In this document: piece after piece, positions 8,112 through 16,501 of the stretch | Layout of the letters: every line of letters begins with the position of its first letter | Numbering within the stretch: position 1 is the first letter of the stretch | From: Microbacterium sp. LWH11-1.2 | GTDB lineage: Bacteria; Actinomycetota; Actinomycetes; Actinomycetales; Microbacteriaceae | Length of the DNA: 64,000 nt | Assembly (NCBI RefSeq): GCF_038397745.1 | Contig: NZ_CP151636.1 | Span: forward strand, 2,356,001-2,420,000 | Direction of reading: 5' to 3' | The notes under the pieces: generated by a model | What the model saw: only the letters and a program-made list of their open reading frames with translations | What the model was told of the DNA's origin: nothing | The model's database searches: none | Translations under genes and position numbers: made by a program

Positions 8112-9746
8112 ATGAACCGCCGTCTCATCCGCGCAGCCGCCGTGGCGCTCCCGCTCGTCCTCGCGACGAGCCTCGCCGCCTGCGCCTCCTCGCCGGCCCC
8201 GGCCAACGCGCCCGCCGCGGGGAGCGACCCCGTCACCGGCGGCACGCTCACCTACCTCGAGCACCAGACGTACACGAACCTGTACCCGCCGCAGGCCGGC
8301 TTCTACCCGAATGGCGGCGTCGTCAACAACATCGCCGCCCGGCTCACCTGGCAGAACCCGGAGTCGCTCGAGATCGAGCCGTGGATCGCCACCGACTGGA
8401 CCGTGAACGACGACGCGACCGAGTACACGTTCAACCTGAAGTCCGACGTCACCTTCTCGGACGGCACCCCGCTCGACGCCGCGGCCGTCGCGAAGAACTT
8501 CGACACCTACGGGCTCGGCGTCGCCGACCGCGGGCTCACGATCTCCGAGGCGATCAACAACTACGCCAGCAGCGAGGTCGTCGACGAGGACACCGTCACG
8601 TTCCGCTTCTCGGCACCCGCGCCCGGGTTCCTGCAGGCCACCTCGACGATCAACTCGGGGCTCCTCTCGCCTGCGACGCTCGACGGCACGATCGAGGACT
8701 TCGGCGCCGGCAACGCCGAGGACATCATCGGCTCCGGCCCCTTCACGGTGACCGACGAGAAGCTCGGCACCGAGTACACGCTCACGGCACGCGACGACTA
8801 CGCCTGGGCGCCGGAGAGCGCGGAGAACCAGGGGCGCCCCTACGTGGACGCCGTGCACGTGCTCGTCACGCCGGAGGACTCCGTGCGCATCGGCTCGCTG
8901 CTCGCCGGTCAGGCCGACTACGTCCGCTACGTGCAGGCCTTCGACGAGGACCGGGTCGAGAGCGCGGGCTTCACCCTCTACGCGCCGCAGACCCGCGGTG
9001 TGAACAACGCGATCAGCCTGCGTCCCAGCAACCCGCTGCTCACCGACATCCGCGTCCGCCAGGCGCTGGTGGCCGCGGTCGACGCGCAGGAGGTCGTCGA
9101 CACCCTCTTCACCGAGAACTACCCGGTCGCGAAGTCGGTCCTGTCGTCCGAGGCCCTCGGCTTCAAGGACGAGTCGGAGCACTACGCCTTCGACCCCGAC
9201 AGGGCCGAAGAGCTGCTCGACGAGGCGGGATGGAAGCCGGGAGCCGACGGGATCCGCGAGAAGGACGGCGAGCGCCTCGCCTTCACGGTGTACGAGGCCA
9301 AGCCGCAGCCCCTCTCGAAGCAGACGCTCGAGCTCGTCGCCCAGCAGCTGGCGAAGGTCGGCGTCGAGCTGACGGTCAAGCCCGGCGATGCCGGAAGCGC
9401 GGCCGAGGACAACCGCGACCCGCTCACGACCGGCTTCTACCACTCGATGGTCGGCCGTGCGGACCTCGACGTGATCAAGAGCCAGTACTTCACGAAGAAC
9501 CGCGACACGCTCATCTCGAACGACGCCGAGCTCGACGCTCTGCTGCTCGCCGTGGCATCCGAGCCCGATCCCGAGAAGCGCGTCGCCGCCTCCCAGGCCG
9601 TGCAGGACTACATCGCCGAGCAGGCGTATGTGATCCCGCTGTTCGAGGAGCCGCAGGTCTACGGCGCGGCGACCTACGTGCAGGGCGTGGCCTTCGAGTC
9701 GGTGGGTCGTCCGACCTTCTCCGGCGTGTGGCTCGCCGAGCACTGA
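8112..9746 (+). CDS. ABC transporter substrate-binding lipoprotein (SBP_bac_5), KPN_01854-like
   Basis: 544-aa extracellular lipoprotein of the peptide/nickel-binding family (SBP_bac_5, cluster C). The signal ends in the lipobox LAAC with Cys24. The mature protein has the family's TYLEHQTYTNLYP beginning, the DVTFSDGTPLDAAAV signature (about residue 115) and FDPDRAEELLDEAGW. A strong AGGAGG precedes the start. It leads an operon of two permeases, a double ATPase, a luciferase-like monooxygenase and two CMD-fold proteins. From recalled family definitions (TIGR04028 and its companions) this order matches the Klebsiella KPN_01854-01858 cluster, whose ligand is unknown. The bound compound is probably the substrate of the downstream monooxygenase. 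Confidence 0.87.
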   Translation: MNRRLIRAAAVALPLVLATSLAACASSPAPANAPAAGSDPVTGGTLTYLEHQTYTNLYPPQAGFYPNGGVVNNIAARLTWQNPESLEIEPWIATDWTVNDDATEYTFNLKSDVTFSDGTPLDAAAVAKNFDTYGLGVADRGLTISEAINNYASSEVVDEDTVTFRFSAPAPGFLQATSTINSGLLSPATLDGTIEDFGAGNAEDIIGSGPFTVTDEKLGTEYTLTARDDYAWAPESAENQGRPYVDAVHVLVTPEDSVRIGSLLAGQADYVRYVQAFDEDRVESAGFTLYAPQTRGVNNAISLRPSNPLLTDIRVRQALVAAVDAQEVVDTLFTENYPVAKSVLSSEALGFKDESEHYAFDPDRAEELLDEAGWKPGADGIREKDGERLAFTVYEAKPQPLSKQTLELVAQQLAKVGVELTVKPGDAGSAAEDNRDPLTTGFYHSMVGRADLDVIKSQYFTKNRDTLISNDAELDALLLAVASEPDPEKRVAASQAVQDYIAEQAYVIPLFEEPQVYGAATYVQGVAFESVGRPTFSGVWLAEH

Positions 9747-9776
9747 TGAGCACGGACTGATGGGCACGGTGCACCG

Positions 9777-10745
9777 ATGAGCTTCGTCCTCCGACGAGCC
9801 GGGCAGGCCGCGATCGTTCTGATCGCGGCCTTCACGGCCACCTTCTTCCTGCTGCAGCTGCTTCCGGGCGATGCGATCCTGATCAAGTTCTCGGACCCGA
9901 GCCTCGGGCTCTCACCCGATCAGCTCGACAGCATCCGTGCGACCTACGGCGCGGACCTGCCGTGGTGGCAGCAGTATCTGCACGCGGGCCTGGGCTTCCT
10001 GGCCGGGGACTTCGGGTACTCGACGCAGTTCGGCACTCCCGTGCTCACGATGCTCGGCGAGGCGCTGCCGTCGACGCTGCTCCTCGCCTTCCTCGGCCTG
10101 GTCGTGGCGCTCGTGATCGCGGTGCTCGTCGCCGGGCTCTCATCGCTCGCGCGCTTCGCCTGGCTGCGTGACGGTCTGCGGCAGATCCCCGGGCTTTTCG
10201 TCGCGGTGCCGGTCTTCTGGCTCGGCATCCTGCTCATCCAGGTGTTCTCCTTCGGCCTCGGCTGGGTGCCGATCGTCGGCGCCGATCCGGTCTCGGGGCT
10301 CGTCCTCCCGGTCCTCACGCTCGCGGTGCCGATCTCGGCACCGCTCGCGCAGGTGCTCGTGCGCAGCATCGATCAGGTGCAGGCCCAGCCGTTCATCACG
10401 GTGGTGCGGGCCAAGGGCGCACCCCCGATCTGGGTCCTCACCCGCTCGGTCGCCCGGAACGCGGCCGTGCCGACGCTCACGATCGCGGGCGTCCTGTTCG
10501 GCGAGCTCGTCGGCGGCGCGGTGGTGACGGAGACCGTGTTCGGTCGCACCGGGGTCGGCCGGCTCACCGAGCAGGCCGTGGCGAACCAGGACATCCCGGT
10601 GCTGCAGGGCGTGGTGCTGCTGTCGGCGCTGGGCTTCGTGCTCATCAGCTTCGCGGTCGACCTCGTGACGCCGCTCATCGACCCGCGCCAGCGGAGCGTC
10701 GCGAGGGCGACGGCACCGCGCGCCCTGCAGGAGGTCCCGGCATGA
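9777..10745 (+). CDS. ABC transporter permease, DppB/OppB type
   Basis: 322-aa inner-membrane permease (BPD_transp_1) with the OppB N-terminal domain. It has an N-terminal anchor FVLRRAGQAAIVLIAAF, a LLPGDAI segment, about six membrane helices, and the cytoplasmic EAA-like coupling loop RAKGAPPIWVLTRSVARNA. It starts 30 bases after the lipoprotein, and its stop overlaps the next start (ATGA). It pairs with the DppC-type permease that follows. Confidence 0.88.
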   Translation: MSFVLRRAGQAAIVLIAAFTATFFLLQLLPGDAILIKFSDPSLGLSPDQLDSIRATYGADLPWWQQYLHAGLGFLAGDFGYSTQFGTPVLTMLGEALPSTLLLAFLGLVVALVIAVLVAGLSSLARFAWLRDGLRQIPGLFVAVPVFWLGILLIQVFSFGLGWVPIVGADPVSGLVLPVLTLAVPISAPLAQVLVRSIDQVQAQPFITVVRAKGAPPIWVLTRSVARNAAVPTLTIAGVLFGELVGGAVVTETVFGRTGVGRLTEQAVANQDIPVLQGVVLLSALGFVLISFAVDLVTPLIDPRQRSVARATAPRALQEVPA

Positions 10746-11635
10746 CCGTCCCCGTTCTCACGACTCTTCCCGTCCCGGTCGCCCCCGAACCCGAGGAGGA
10801 TGCCGTCGCCCCGGCATCCGTCCGCCCCGCGAGGCCGCTGCGGGCGCTGCCGTGGGGTCTGTACCTGGCGATCTCGGTCGTCGTGCTGGCCGTGCTCTGG
10901 GCCGTGATCCCCGGGGTCTTCGCGCCGGGCGACCCGCTCACCGGAGCCCCCGCCGACAAGCTGCTGCCTCCGAGCGCCGCCCACTGGTTCGGCACGGACA
11001 CCCTCGGTCGCGATCTGTTCGGCCGCGTCGTCCACGGCGCGGTGCACTCGCTCTCCGGCGCGCTCATCGCCGTGACCGTCGGCCTCGGCCTCGGCACCCT
11101 GATCGGCGCGGTCGCCGGCGCCGTCGGCGGCATCCTCGACGACGTGCTGATGAGGGTCGTCGACGTGCTGCTCGCGATCCCCGGCCTGCTGCTGTCGCTC
11201 TCGGTGATCATCCTGCTCGGCTTCGGAACGGTGAACGCCGCGCTCGCGGTCGGTCTGGGCAGCGTCGCGGCCTTCGCGCGCCTCATGCGCGCCGAGGTCG
11301 CCAGGGTGCGTCGCACCGAGTACGTCGAGGCGGCGTACGGCAGCGGTGCCACCTTCTTCTCGGTGCTCCGCCGGCATGTGCTCCCGAACTCGCTCACGCC
11401 CATCGTGGCGCTCGCCGCCCTGCAGTTCGGCACGGCGATCCTCGCGATCTCGACGCTCGGCTTCCTCGGCTACGGCGCGCCGCCGCCCACTCCCGAATGG
11501 GGACTCCTGATCGCCGAGGGGCGCAACTACATCGGGACGGCGTGGTGGCTCACAGCCCTCCCGGGTCTCGTCGTGGTCGCCGTGGTGCTCAGCGCCAACC
11601 GCATCAGCCACCGACTCGGAAGGAGCACCCGATGA
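10742..11635 (+). CDS. ABC transporter permease, DppC/OppC type
   Basis: 297-aa inner-membrane permease with the OppC signature HWFGTDTLGRDLFGRVVHGA (about residues 80-100), six predicted membrane helices and the EAA-type loop EYVEAAYGSGATFFSVLRRH. The N-terminal 35 residues are Pro/Ala-rich and probably cytoplasmic. It overlaps both neighbours by ATGA junctions, so the transporter subunits are translationally coupled. Confidence 0.88.
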   Translation: MTVPVLTTLPVPVAPEPEEDAVAPASVRPARPLRALPWGLYLAISVVVLAVLWAVIPGVFAPGDPLTGAPADKLLPPSAAHWFGTDTLGRDLFGRVVHGAVHSLSGALIAVTVGLGLGTLIGAVAGAVGGILDDVLMRVVDVLLAIPGLLLSLSVIILLGFGTVNAALAVGLGSVAAFARLMRAEVARVRRTEYVEAAYGSGATFFSVLRRHVLPNSLTPIVALAALQFGTAILAISTLGFLGYGAPPPTPEWGLLIAEGRNYIGTAWWLTALPGLVVVAVVLSANRISHRLGRSTR

Positions 11636-13248
11636 GCGTCCTCGCAGCGACCGATCTGCGGATCTCGTACGCCGGACGCGAGGTCGTGCACGGCGTCTCG
11701 TTCGACATCCAGGAGGGCGAGACGCTCGCGCTCGTCGGCGAATCCGGATCCGGCAAGTCCACCACCGCGCACGCTCTCCTGGGGCTCCTGCCGCAAGGCG
11801 GGCGTGTGGACGGCGGCAGCGTGCGGCTCGGCGATCTCGACATCTCCGGCTGGTCGGACCGTGCTCTGCGCGGCATCCGGGGGCCGGAGATCGGTCTCGT
11901 GCCGCAGGATCCGACGACCTCGCTCGACCCGGTGCGTCCCATCGGCGCGCAGGTCGAGGAGATCCTGCGCCTGCACGGGCATCGGGACGGCAGGGCCCGC
12001 CGCGCCAGGGTCATCGAGCTGCTCGACCGCGTCGGCATCGACGATCCCGACCTCCGCGCCCGTCAGTATCCGCATGAGCTCTCCGGCGGAATGCGGCAGC
12101 GCGTGCTGATCGCCACCGCGATCGCGCTGGGACCCCGGCTGCTGATCGCCGACGAGCCGACGAGCGCCCTCGACGCCACGGTGCAGCGCAAGGTCCTCGA
12201 CCTGCTCGACGAGCTGCGCCGCGATGAGGGCACCAGCATCCTGCTCGTGACGCACGACCTCGGCGTCGCCGCCGACCGCGCAGGACGGCTGGTCGTGCTG
12301 AAGGACGGCCGGATCGTCGAACAGGGCGCGAGCGAGGACGTGCTCGCCGCTCCGTCCGACGCCTACACGAAGCAGCTCCTCGCCGATGCTCCCGCGTTCA
12401 CGACGGGCTTCCGCCGTCCGGACGCACCGCCGTTCCTCCGCGATGCGGCCGCGGTCGCGGCCGAGAACCCCTACGCGATCGTGGCCGAGGGGCTCGTGAA
12501 GGAGTTCCGGGTCGGCGGACGCGAGCGGTTCCGTGCCGTGGACGACGTGTCGTTCCGTGTGCGCAAGGGCACGACGCATGCGCTCGTGGGGGAGTCCGGC
12601 TCGGGGAAGACCACGACCGCCCGGCTCGTCACGCGCTTCCAGCAGCCGGATGCCGGCACGATCGAGATCGCGGGCGACGATGTGACGCGGGCGTCGCGCG
12701 AGCACCTGCGGGCGCTGCGCCGCCGCATCCAGCTCGTGTACCAGAACCCCTTCGCGTCGCTCGATCCGCGCCAGCAGATCGCGGACATCGTCGCCGAGCC
12801 GCTGCGGAACTTCCGCCAGGGTTCGCGAGCCGACCAGCGTGCACGTGCGCTCGCGCTGATCGACCGGGTCTCGCTGCCCGCCGACGTCGCGCGACGCACT
12901 CCGCAGGAGCTGTCCGGCGGGCAGCGCCAGCGCGTGGCGATCGCTCGCGCCCTCGCGATCGACCCGGAGATCGTCGTCCTCGACGAGGCGGTGTCGGCGC
13001 TCGACGTGACTGTGCAGGCGCGCATCCTCGAGCTGCTCACCTCGCTGCAGGCCGAGCTCGGCCTCACCTACCTGTTCATCTCGCACGACCTCGCCGTCGT
13101 GCGCCGGATCAGCCACACGGTCTCGGTCATGCGCCGCGGCCGGATCGTGGAGGAGGGCCCGACCGAAGAGCTGTTCCACGACCCGCAGCACGACTACACC
13201 CGGGAGCTGCTGGCTGCGGTGCCCGGTCGAACGGAGATCCCCGCATGA
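11632..13248 (+). CDS. ABC transporter ATP-binding protein with two ATPase domains (DppD-DppF fusion)
   Basis: 538-aa double nucleotide-binding protein that powers the preceding permeases. Domain 1 has Walker A GESGSGKST (residues about 36-44), signature LSGGMRQR and Walker B LLIADEP. Domain 2 has Walker A GESGSGKTT (about 320-328), signature LSGGQRQR and Walker B IVVLDEA. Both have the D-loop ALD and a switch His (VTHDL, ISHDL). The linker near residue 260 is short, and the oligo_HPY Cys motifs of single-domain DppD/F are missing. The ATG at 11632 overlaps the permease stop and follows GGAAGGAG. A second fusion of this kind is at 38041. Confidence 0.9.
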   Translation: MSVLAATDLRISYAGREVVHGVSFDIQEGETLALVGESGSGKSTTAHALLGLLPQGGRVDGGSVRLGDLDISGWSDRALRGIRGPEIGLVPQDPTTSLDPVRPIGAQVEEILRLHGHRDGRARRARVIELLDRVGIDDPDLRARQYPHELSGGMRQRVLIATAIALGPRLLIADEPTSALDATVQRKVLDLLDELRRDEGTSILLVTHDLGVAADRAGRLVVLKDGRIVEQGASEDVLAAPSDAYTKQLLADAPAFTTGFRRPDAPPFLRDAAAVAAENPYAIVAEGLVKEFRVGGRERFRAVDDVSFRVRKGTTHALVGESGSGKTTTARLVTRFQQPDAGTIEIAGDDVTRASREHLRALRRRIQLVYQNPFASLDPRQQIADIVAEPLRNFRQGSRADQRARALALIDRVSLPADVARRTPQELSGGQRQRVAIARALAIDPEIVVLDEAVSALDVTVQARILELLTSLQAELGLTYLFISHDLAVVRRISHTVSVMRRGRIVEEGPTEELFHDPQHDYTRELLAAVPGRTEIPA

Positions 13249-14264
13249 CCGCCCCCACCGTCGCGTTCTTCACCCGTCTGCTCGACGACGCCTCGCCCGC
13301 GGAGCGCTACGCCCTCGCGGCCGCGCAGATCCAGCAGGCCGAGAGCGTCGGCATCGGACGGGCATGGGTCGCGCAGCACCACTTCCGCGCGGCGGAGGGC
13401 GGTCTCCCCTCGCCCCTGGTGTTCCTCGCGAGCATCGCGGCCCGCACCTCGCGCATCCGGCTGGGGACGGGAGTGATCACCCTGCCGCTGGAGGATCCGG
13501 TGCGCGTGGCCGAAGACGCCGTGGTCGCCGACCTGCTGTCCGACGGACGGATCGACCTGGGGCTCGGCAGCGGCGGCACGCCATCGTCGTTCGTGCCCTT
13601 CGGGGAGGACGTGCGCGACAAGGCGCCGACCTATGATCGCAAGCTCGCGGTGCTGCTCGACGCGCTGAACGGCCGCGACATCGGCGCCGGCAACACGCTC
13701 TACCCGGATGCCGCTGACCTCTCCGACCGTGTCTGGCAGGCCACCTTCTCGGCTCCGGGCGGCCACCGCGCCGGCATCCACGGGCACGGACTGCTGCTCT
13801 CTCGCACGCAGCCCCGCCGCGACGACGCCCTGCATGCGCCGCTGTCGGCGCTGCAGGATCCGATCATCGACGCGTACCTCGAGGCTCTTCCCGAGGGGTC
13901 GACGCCGCGCATCACCGCCTCTCGCACCGTGTTCGTCGCCGATGACCGGGCCGAGGCGCTGCGCTTCGCCGAGGTCGGGCTGCGGCGGGCGGCCGAGGGG
14001 TTCCGCCGACAGGGTCAGACGATCCCCGGCGACAGCATCGACGAGCTGATCGTCGCGCTCGACACGCACCTCGGCACGCCGGAGGAGGTGGCGGAGTCGC
14101 TCGCCGCCGACACCACCCTCGCCCGCGCGACGGAGATCGCGTTCCAGGTCCACTCGGTCGACGCCCCGCACGACCACGTGCTGCGTTCGATCGAGCTCTT
14201 CGCCGAGCAGGTCGCGCCCGCGCTCGGCTACGCACTCACCGACACCATCAAGGAGAAGGCATGA
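13245..14264 (+). CDS. FMN-dependent luciferase-like monooxygenase, KPN_01858 family
   Basis: 339-aa luciferase-like TIM barrel, a different subgroup from the NtaA-like protein at 6594. Motifs include WVAQHHFRAAEGG (the family's E/Q-HH element), RLGTGVITLPLEDPVRVAEDA and DLGLGSGG. Family and gene order fit the 'putative FMN-dependent luciferase-like monooxygenase, KPN_01858 family' as I recall it (TIGR04027). It is coupled by ATGA to the ATPase gene upstream and to the CMD gene downstream. A genetic link with an importer implies that the imported molecule is oxidised in the cytoplasm. No flavin reductase lies in the operon. Confidence 0.82.
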   Translation: MTAPTVAFFTRLLDDASPAERYALAAAQIQQAESVGIGRAWVAQHHFRAAEGGLPSPLVFLASIAARTSRIRLGTGVITLPLEDPVRVAEDAVVADLLSDGRIDLGLGSGGTPSSFVPFGEDVRDKAPTYDRKLAVLLDALNGRDIGAGNTLYPDAADLSDRVWQATFSAPGGHRAGIHGHGLLLSRTQPRRDDALHAPLSALQDPIIDAYLEALPEGSTPRITASRTVFVADDRAEALRFAEVGLRRAAEGFRRQGQTIPGDSIDELIVALDTHLGTPEEVAESLAADTTLARATEIAFQVHSVDAPHDHVLRSIELFAEQVAPALGYALTDTIKEKA

Positions 14265-14887
14265 CGCACGACATCGTCGATCAGATCGCGGGGGTGACGC
14301 CGGCGCTCGATGCACTGCGTCGTCGTCGCCCCGTCACCAGGGAGCAGCTGCAGGCGAGCTTCGACGCGCTGTTCCGTCCCGTCTCGGACGAGCACGTCTC
14401 GCAGGCGGAGCGCGAGCTCGTCGCCGCGTTCGCCACCCGACTCGCCGGCAGCTCCGACGCGACAGGGACGTTCTACGCCGACCGCGCGCTCGCCGCCGAC
14501 CCGCATCGCGCGGCCGTCGTGCTGGCAGAGGCGTCGGACGCCGCGGTCGAGGGACCGTTCGGCGCGTACACCGAGCGCGGCCTGCAGAGCGAGAGCACAG
14601 AGGGCGAGCGCTACACGCCGTCGGATGCCGCGGCCGAGGCGCTCGGCAGCCGGGTCGCCGCGGCTCTGGCGCACACGCATCTGCTGGTGTTCCGTCCGCG
14701 GGAGGCGTCGTCGGCCGACATCGGTCGACTGCTCGCCGCCGGGTGGTCGGCCGACGGCATCGTCACGCTGTCGCAGCTGGTCTCCTTCCTGGCTTTCCAG
14801 CAGCGGGTCATCACGGGGCTCCGGGTGCTCGCCGCCGCCGGTCTCCGGTCGACCGCGCAGACCGATTCCGAGGAGGAGGCAGCTTGA
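14261..14887 (+). CDS. CMD-domain protein, Avi_7170-like, without cysteines
   Basis: 208-aa alpha-helical protein whose place in the operon and character fit the CMD (carboxymuconolactone decarboxylase/AhpD fold) family recalled as Avi_7170 (TIGR04029). The whole sequence contains no cysteine, so it lacks the CxxC redox pair of AhpD-type peroxidases. Its partner at 14884 keeps that pair. A plausible role is a non-catalytic partner, lyase or hydrolase subunit. Both ends overlap neighbours (ATGA upstream; its TGA inside TTGA downstream). A GAGGAGG run near the 3' end serves the next gene. Confidence 0.72.
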   Translation: MTHDIVDQIAGVTPALDALRRRRPVTREQLQASFDALFRPVSDEHVSQAERELVAAFATRLAGSSDATGTFYADRALAADPHRAAVVLAEASDAAVEGPFGAYTERGLQSESTEGERYTPSDAAAEALGSRVAAALAHTHLLVFRPREASSADIGRLLAAGWSADGIVTLSQLVSFLAFQQRVITGLRVLAAAGLRSTAQTDSEEEAA

Positions 14888-15489
14888 CCGTCGACCAGAG
14901 CGTGCTCACGCACGACGCCCCGCACCCGCACGCCTTCACCCGTGGCGAAGTCGGCTGGCTGCCGCACCTCTCGCCGCTGGCCGAGGACGAGCTCACCGAG
15001 CGCCACTACGACGGACTCGTCGATGCGGCCCGGGCCAAAAACGACTACTTCCGTCTGCTCGCCCGTGACCCCGAGATCCTGAAGGCGCGGACGCTCGTCG
15101 ACAAGGACATCTTCTACAACGTCGCCGAGGGTCTTCCTCGGGCCGAGCGCGAGCTCGCGGCGACGGCGGCCTCGCGTCGCAACGGGTGCGTGTTCTGCGC
15201 CTCGGTGCACGCGCGCTTCGCGGCCCACCACGGCAAGCGCGTCGACGATGTCGACCGCCTGCTCGACGAGGGCGTGGAGGCGGACCTCGGCGAGCGGTGG
15301 AACGCCGTCGTCGCGGCATCCGTCGCCCTCACCGACACGCCCGGCGCCTTCGGGGAGGCCGAGATCGCGCGGCTCCGTGCGGCCGGCCTCGACGACCTGG
15401 AGATCGCCGACGTCATCCACGGTGCGGCCTTCTTCAACTGGGCGAACCGGCTGATGCTGTCGATCGGACGGCCGGTCGCCCCGGCGTGA
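14884..15489 (+). CDS. Alkylhydroperoxidase-domain protein, Avi_7169-like, with CxxC
   Basis: 201-aa AhpD/CMD-fold protein with the redox motif CVFCASVH (Cys102, Cys105, His109), the usual catalytic Cys pair and nearby His of AhpD-like peroxidases. The start is an unusual TTG, chosen because GAGGAGG lies just upstream and TTGA couples it to the preceding stop; upstream in-frame starts would overlap the CMD gene deeply. The context (importer, flavin monooxygenase, CMD partner) matches the family recalled as Avi_7169 (TIGR04030). It may detoxify a peroxide made by the flavoenzyme or act on the oxidised product. It ends the operon, 15 bases from a convergent gene. Confidence 0.78.
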   Translation: MTVDQSVLTHDAPHPHAFTRGEVGWLPHLSPLAEDELTERHYDGLVDAARAKNDYFRLLARDPEILKARTLVDKDIFYNVAEGLPRAERELAATAASRRNGCVFCASVHARFAAHHGKRVDDVDRLLDEGVEADLGERWNAVVAASVALTDTPGAFGEAEIARLRAAGLDDLEIADVIHGAAFFNWANRLMLSIGRPVAPA

Positions 15490-15504
15490 CGCGCGAGCCT
15501 CGGC

Positions 15505-16449
15505 CTAGGGGACGAGGATGATCTTGCCCGGGGCGGCGCCGGATTCCATGAGCTCATGGGCCTGCGCCGCTTCGGCGAGCGGAAGCTCCGGGCCGAGCTC
15601 GATCGTGAAGTCGCCGGCCGCGAGCAGCTCGACGGTCTTCGGGAGCGCCTCGGCACGCCAGGCGAGCTCCTCGTCGGTCAGGGGCACGGGGGAGCCCCCG
15701 GAGAACGCGCGGATGCCGAACGACGCGGCATCCGGCCCCCGCACGATCGTCGCGATCCGGTCCCGGTCCGCGACGAGGGCGAGAGAGGTCTCGATCGCCT
15801 CGTCGGTGCCCGCGCAGTCCAGGACGACCGTGACCGGAGCAGGTGCGGCCTCTCGCACGCGCTCCAGGAGGCCCGCGTCGTAGGAGATCGGGATGGCTCC
15901 GAGCTCGCGCAGCTGATCGTGGCGCGCGGGGCTCGCGGTGGCGATCACCGTCGCGCCCCAGGCCACGGCGAACTGCACGGCGGCCTGCCCCACGGCGCCG
16001 GAGCCGGCGTGGACGAGCAGCACGTCGCCATCGGTCACGCCGAGCGATCGCAGCGCCTGGTAGGCGGTGCCCGCAGGGATGCCGATCGCCGCTCCCTCGG
16101 CCGCGGTCACGGCATCCGGAAGGGCGACGAGCTTCCCGGTCGGGATCGCCAGCGCCGAGGCGTAGGTGCCGAGCGCATCACGGATCGCGACTCGGTCGCC
16201 GACCGCGAAGTCGTCGACCCCTTCGCCGAGGACCTCGACGACGCCTGCGCCGTCGAAGCCGACCGGCCGCGGCTCGGTGATGTCCGGCGACGGGCGCTTG
16301 CGGCTGCGCAGCTTCGCGTCGATCGGGTTCACACCGGCGGCCTCGATCCGCACGACCACCTCGCCGCGTGCTGCGACGGGGTCGGGGACCTCGATCTGGT
16401 GAAGGACTGCGGGGGATCCGAACTCGGTGTAGACGATCGCGCGTGCCAT
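15505..16449 (-). CDS. NADP-dependent zinc-independent alcohol dehydrogenase/quinone oxidoreductase
   Basis: 314-aa medium-chain dehydrogenase of the quinone-oxidoreductase (QOR) group. The N-terminal GroES-like domain includes ARGEVVVRIEAAGVNPIDAK and GVDDFAVGDRVA. The Rossmann domain has LLVHAGSGAVGQAAVQFA, where AGSGAVG is the nucleotide-binding loop. The Cys ligands of zinc alcohol dehydrogenases are absent, as expected for QOR. The ATG at 16449 has a minus-strand TACCCT box 6 bases upstream. It converges with the preceding operon and is followed upstream by a repeat and the hrpA end. Likely role: NADPH reduction of quinones or enones; physiological substrate unknown. Confidence 0.87.
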   Translation of the reverse strand: MARAIVYTEFGSPAVLHQIEVPDPVAARGEVVVRIEAAGVNPIDAKLRSRKRPSPDITEPRPVGFDGAGVVEVLGEGVDDFAVGDRVAIRDALGTYASALAIPTGKLVALPDAVTAAEGAAIGIPAGTAYQALRSLGVTDGDVLLVHAGSGAVGQAAVQFAVAWGATVIATASPARHDQLRELGAIPISYDAGLLERVREAAPAPVTVVLDCAGTDEAIETSLALVADRDRIATIVRGPDAASFGIRAFSGGSPVPLTDEELAWRAEALPKTVELLAAGDFTIELGPELPLAEAAQAHELMESGAAPGKIILVP

Positions 16450-16455
16450 GGATTC

Positions 16456-16461
16456 AGGGTA
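16456..16461 (-). promoter_or_regulatory. -10 box, leaderless promoter of the quinone oxidoreductase gene
   Basis: Minus-strand TACCCT ends 6 bases before the ATG at 16449. There is no Shine-Dalgarno site. Confidence 0.55.
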
Positions 16462-16468
16462 CTCGCCG

Positions 16469-16501
16469 CGTTTCGTCTCGCTGGCGCTCGCTCAACGACC
16501 G
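16469..16501 (-). repeat. Dispersed repeat copy that supplies the hrpA stop codon
   Basis: CGTTTCGTCTCG, a GC-rich spacer and CGCTCAACGACCG reproduce one arm of the 2257-2329 hairpin. Read on the minus strand, GGTCGTTGA encodes the last residues and the stop of hrpA (Gly-Arg-stop). The copy is a single arm, so it does not form a hairpin alone. Confidence 0.75.

Noticed and set aside
7377-9767. 796-codon minus-strand frame opposite the monooxygenase and lipoprotein genes
   Set aside because: Antisense to two well-supported genes; composition shows shadow coding and there is no start region.
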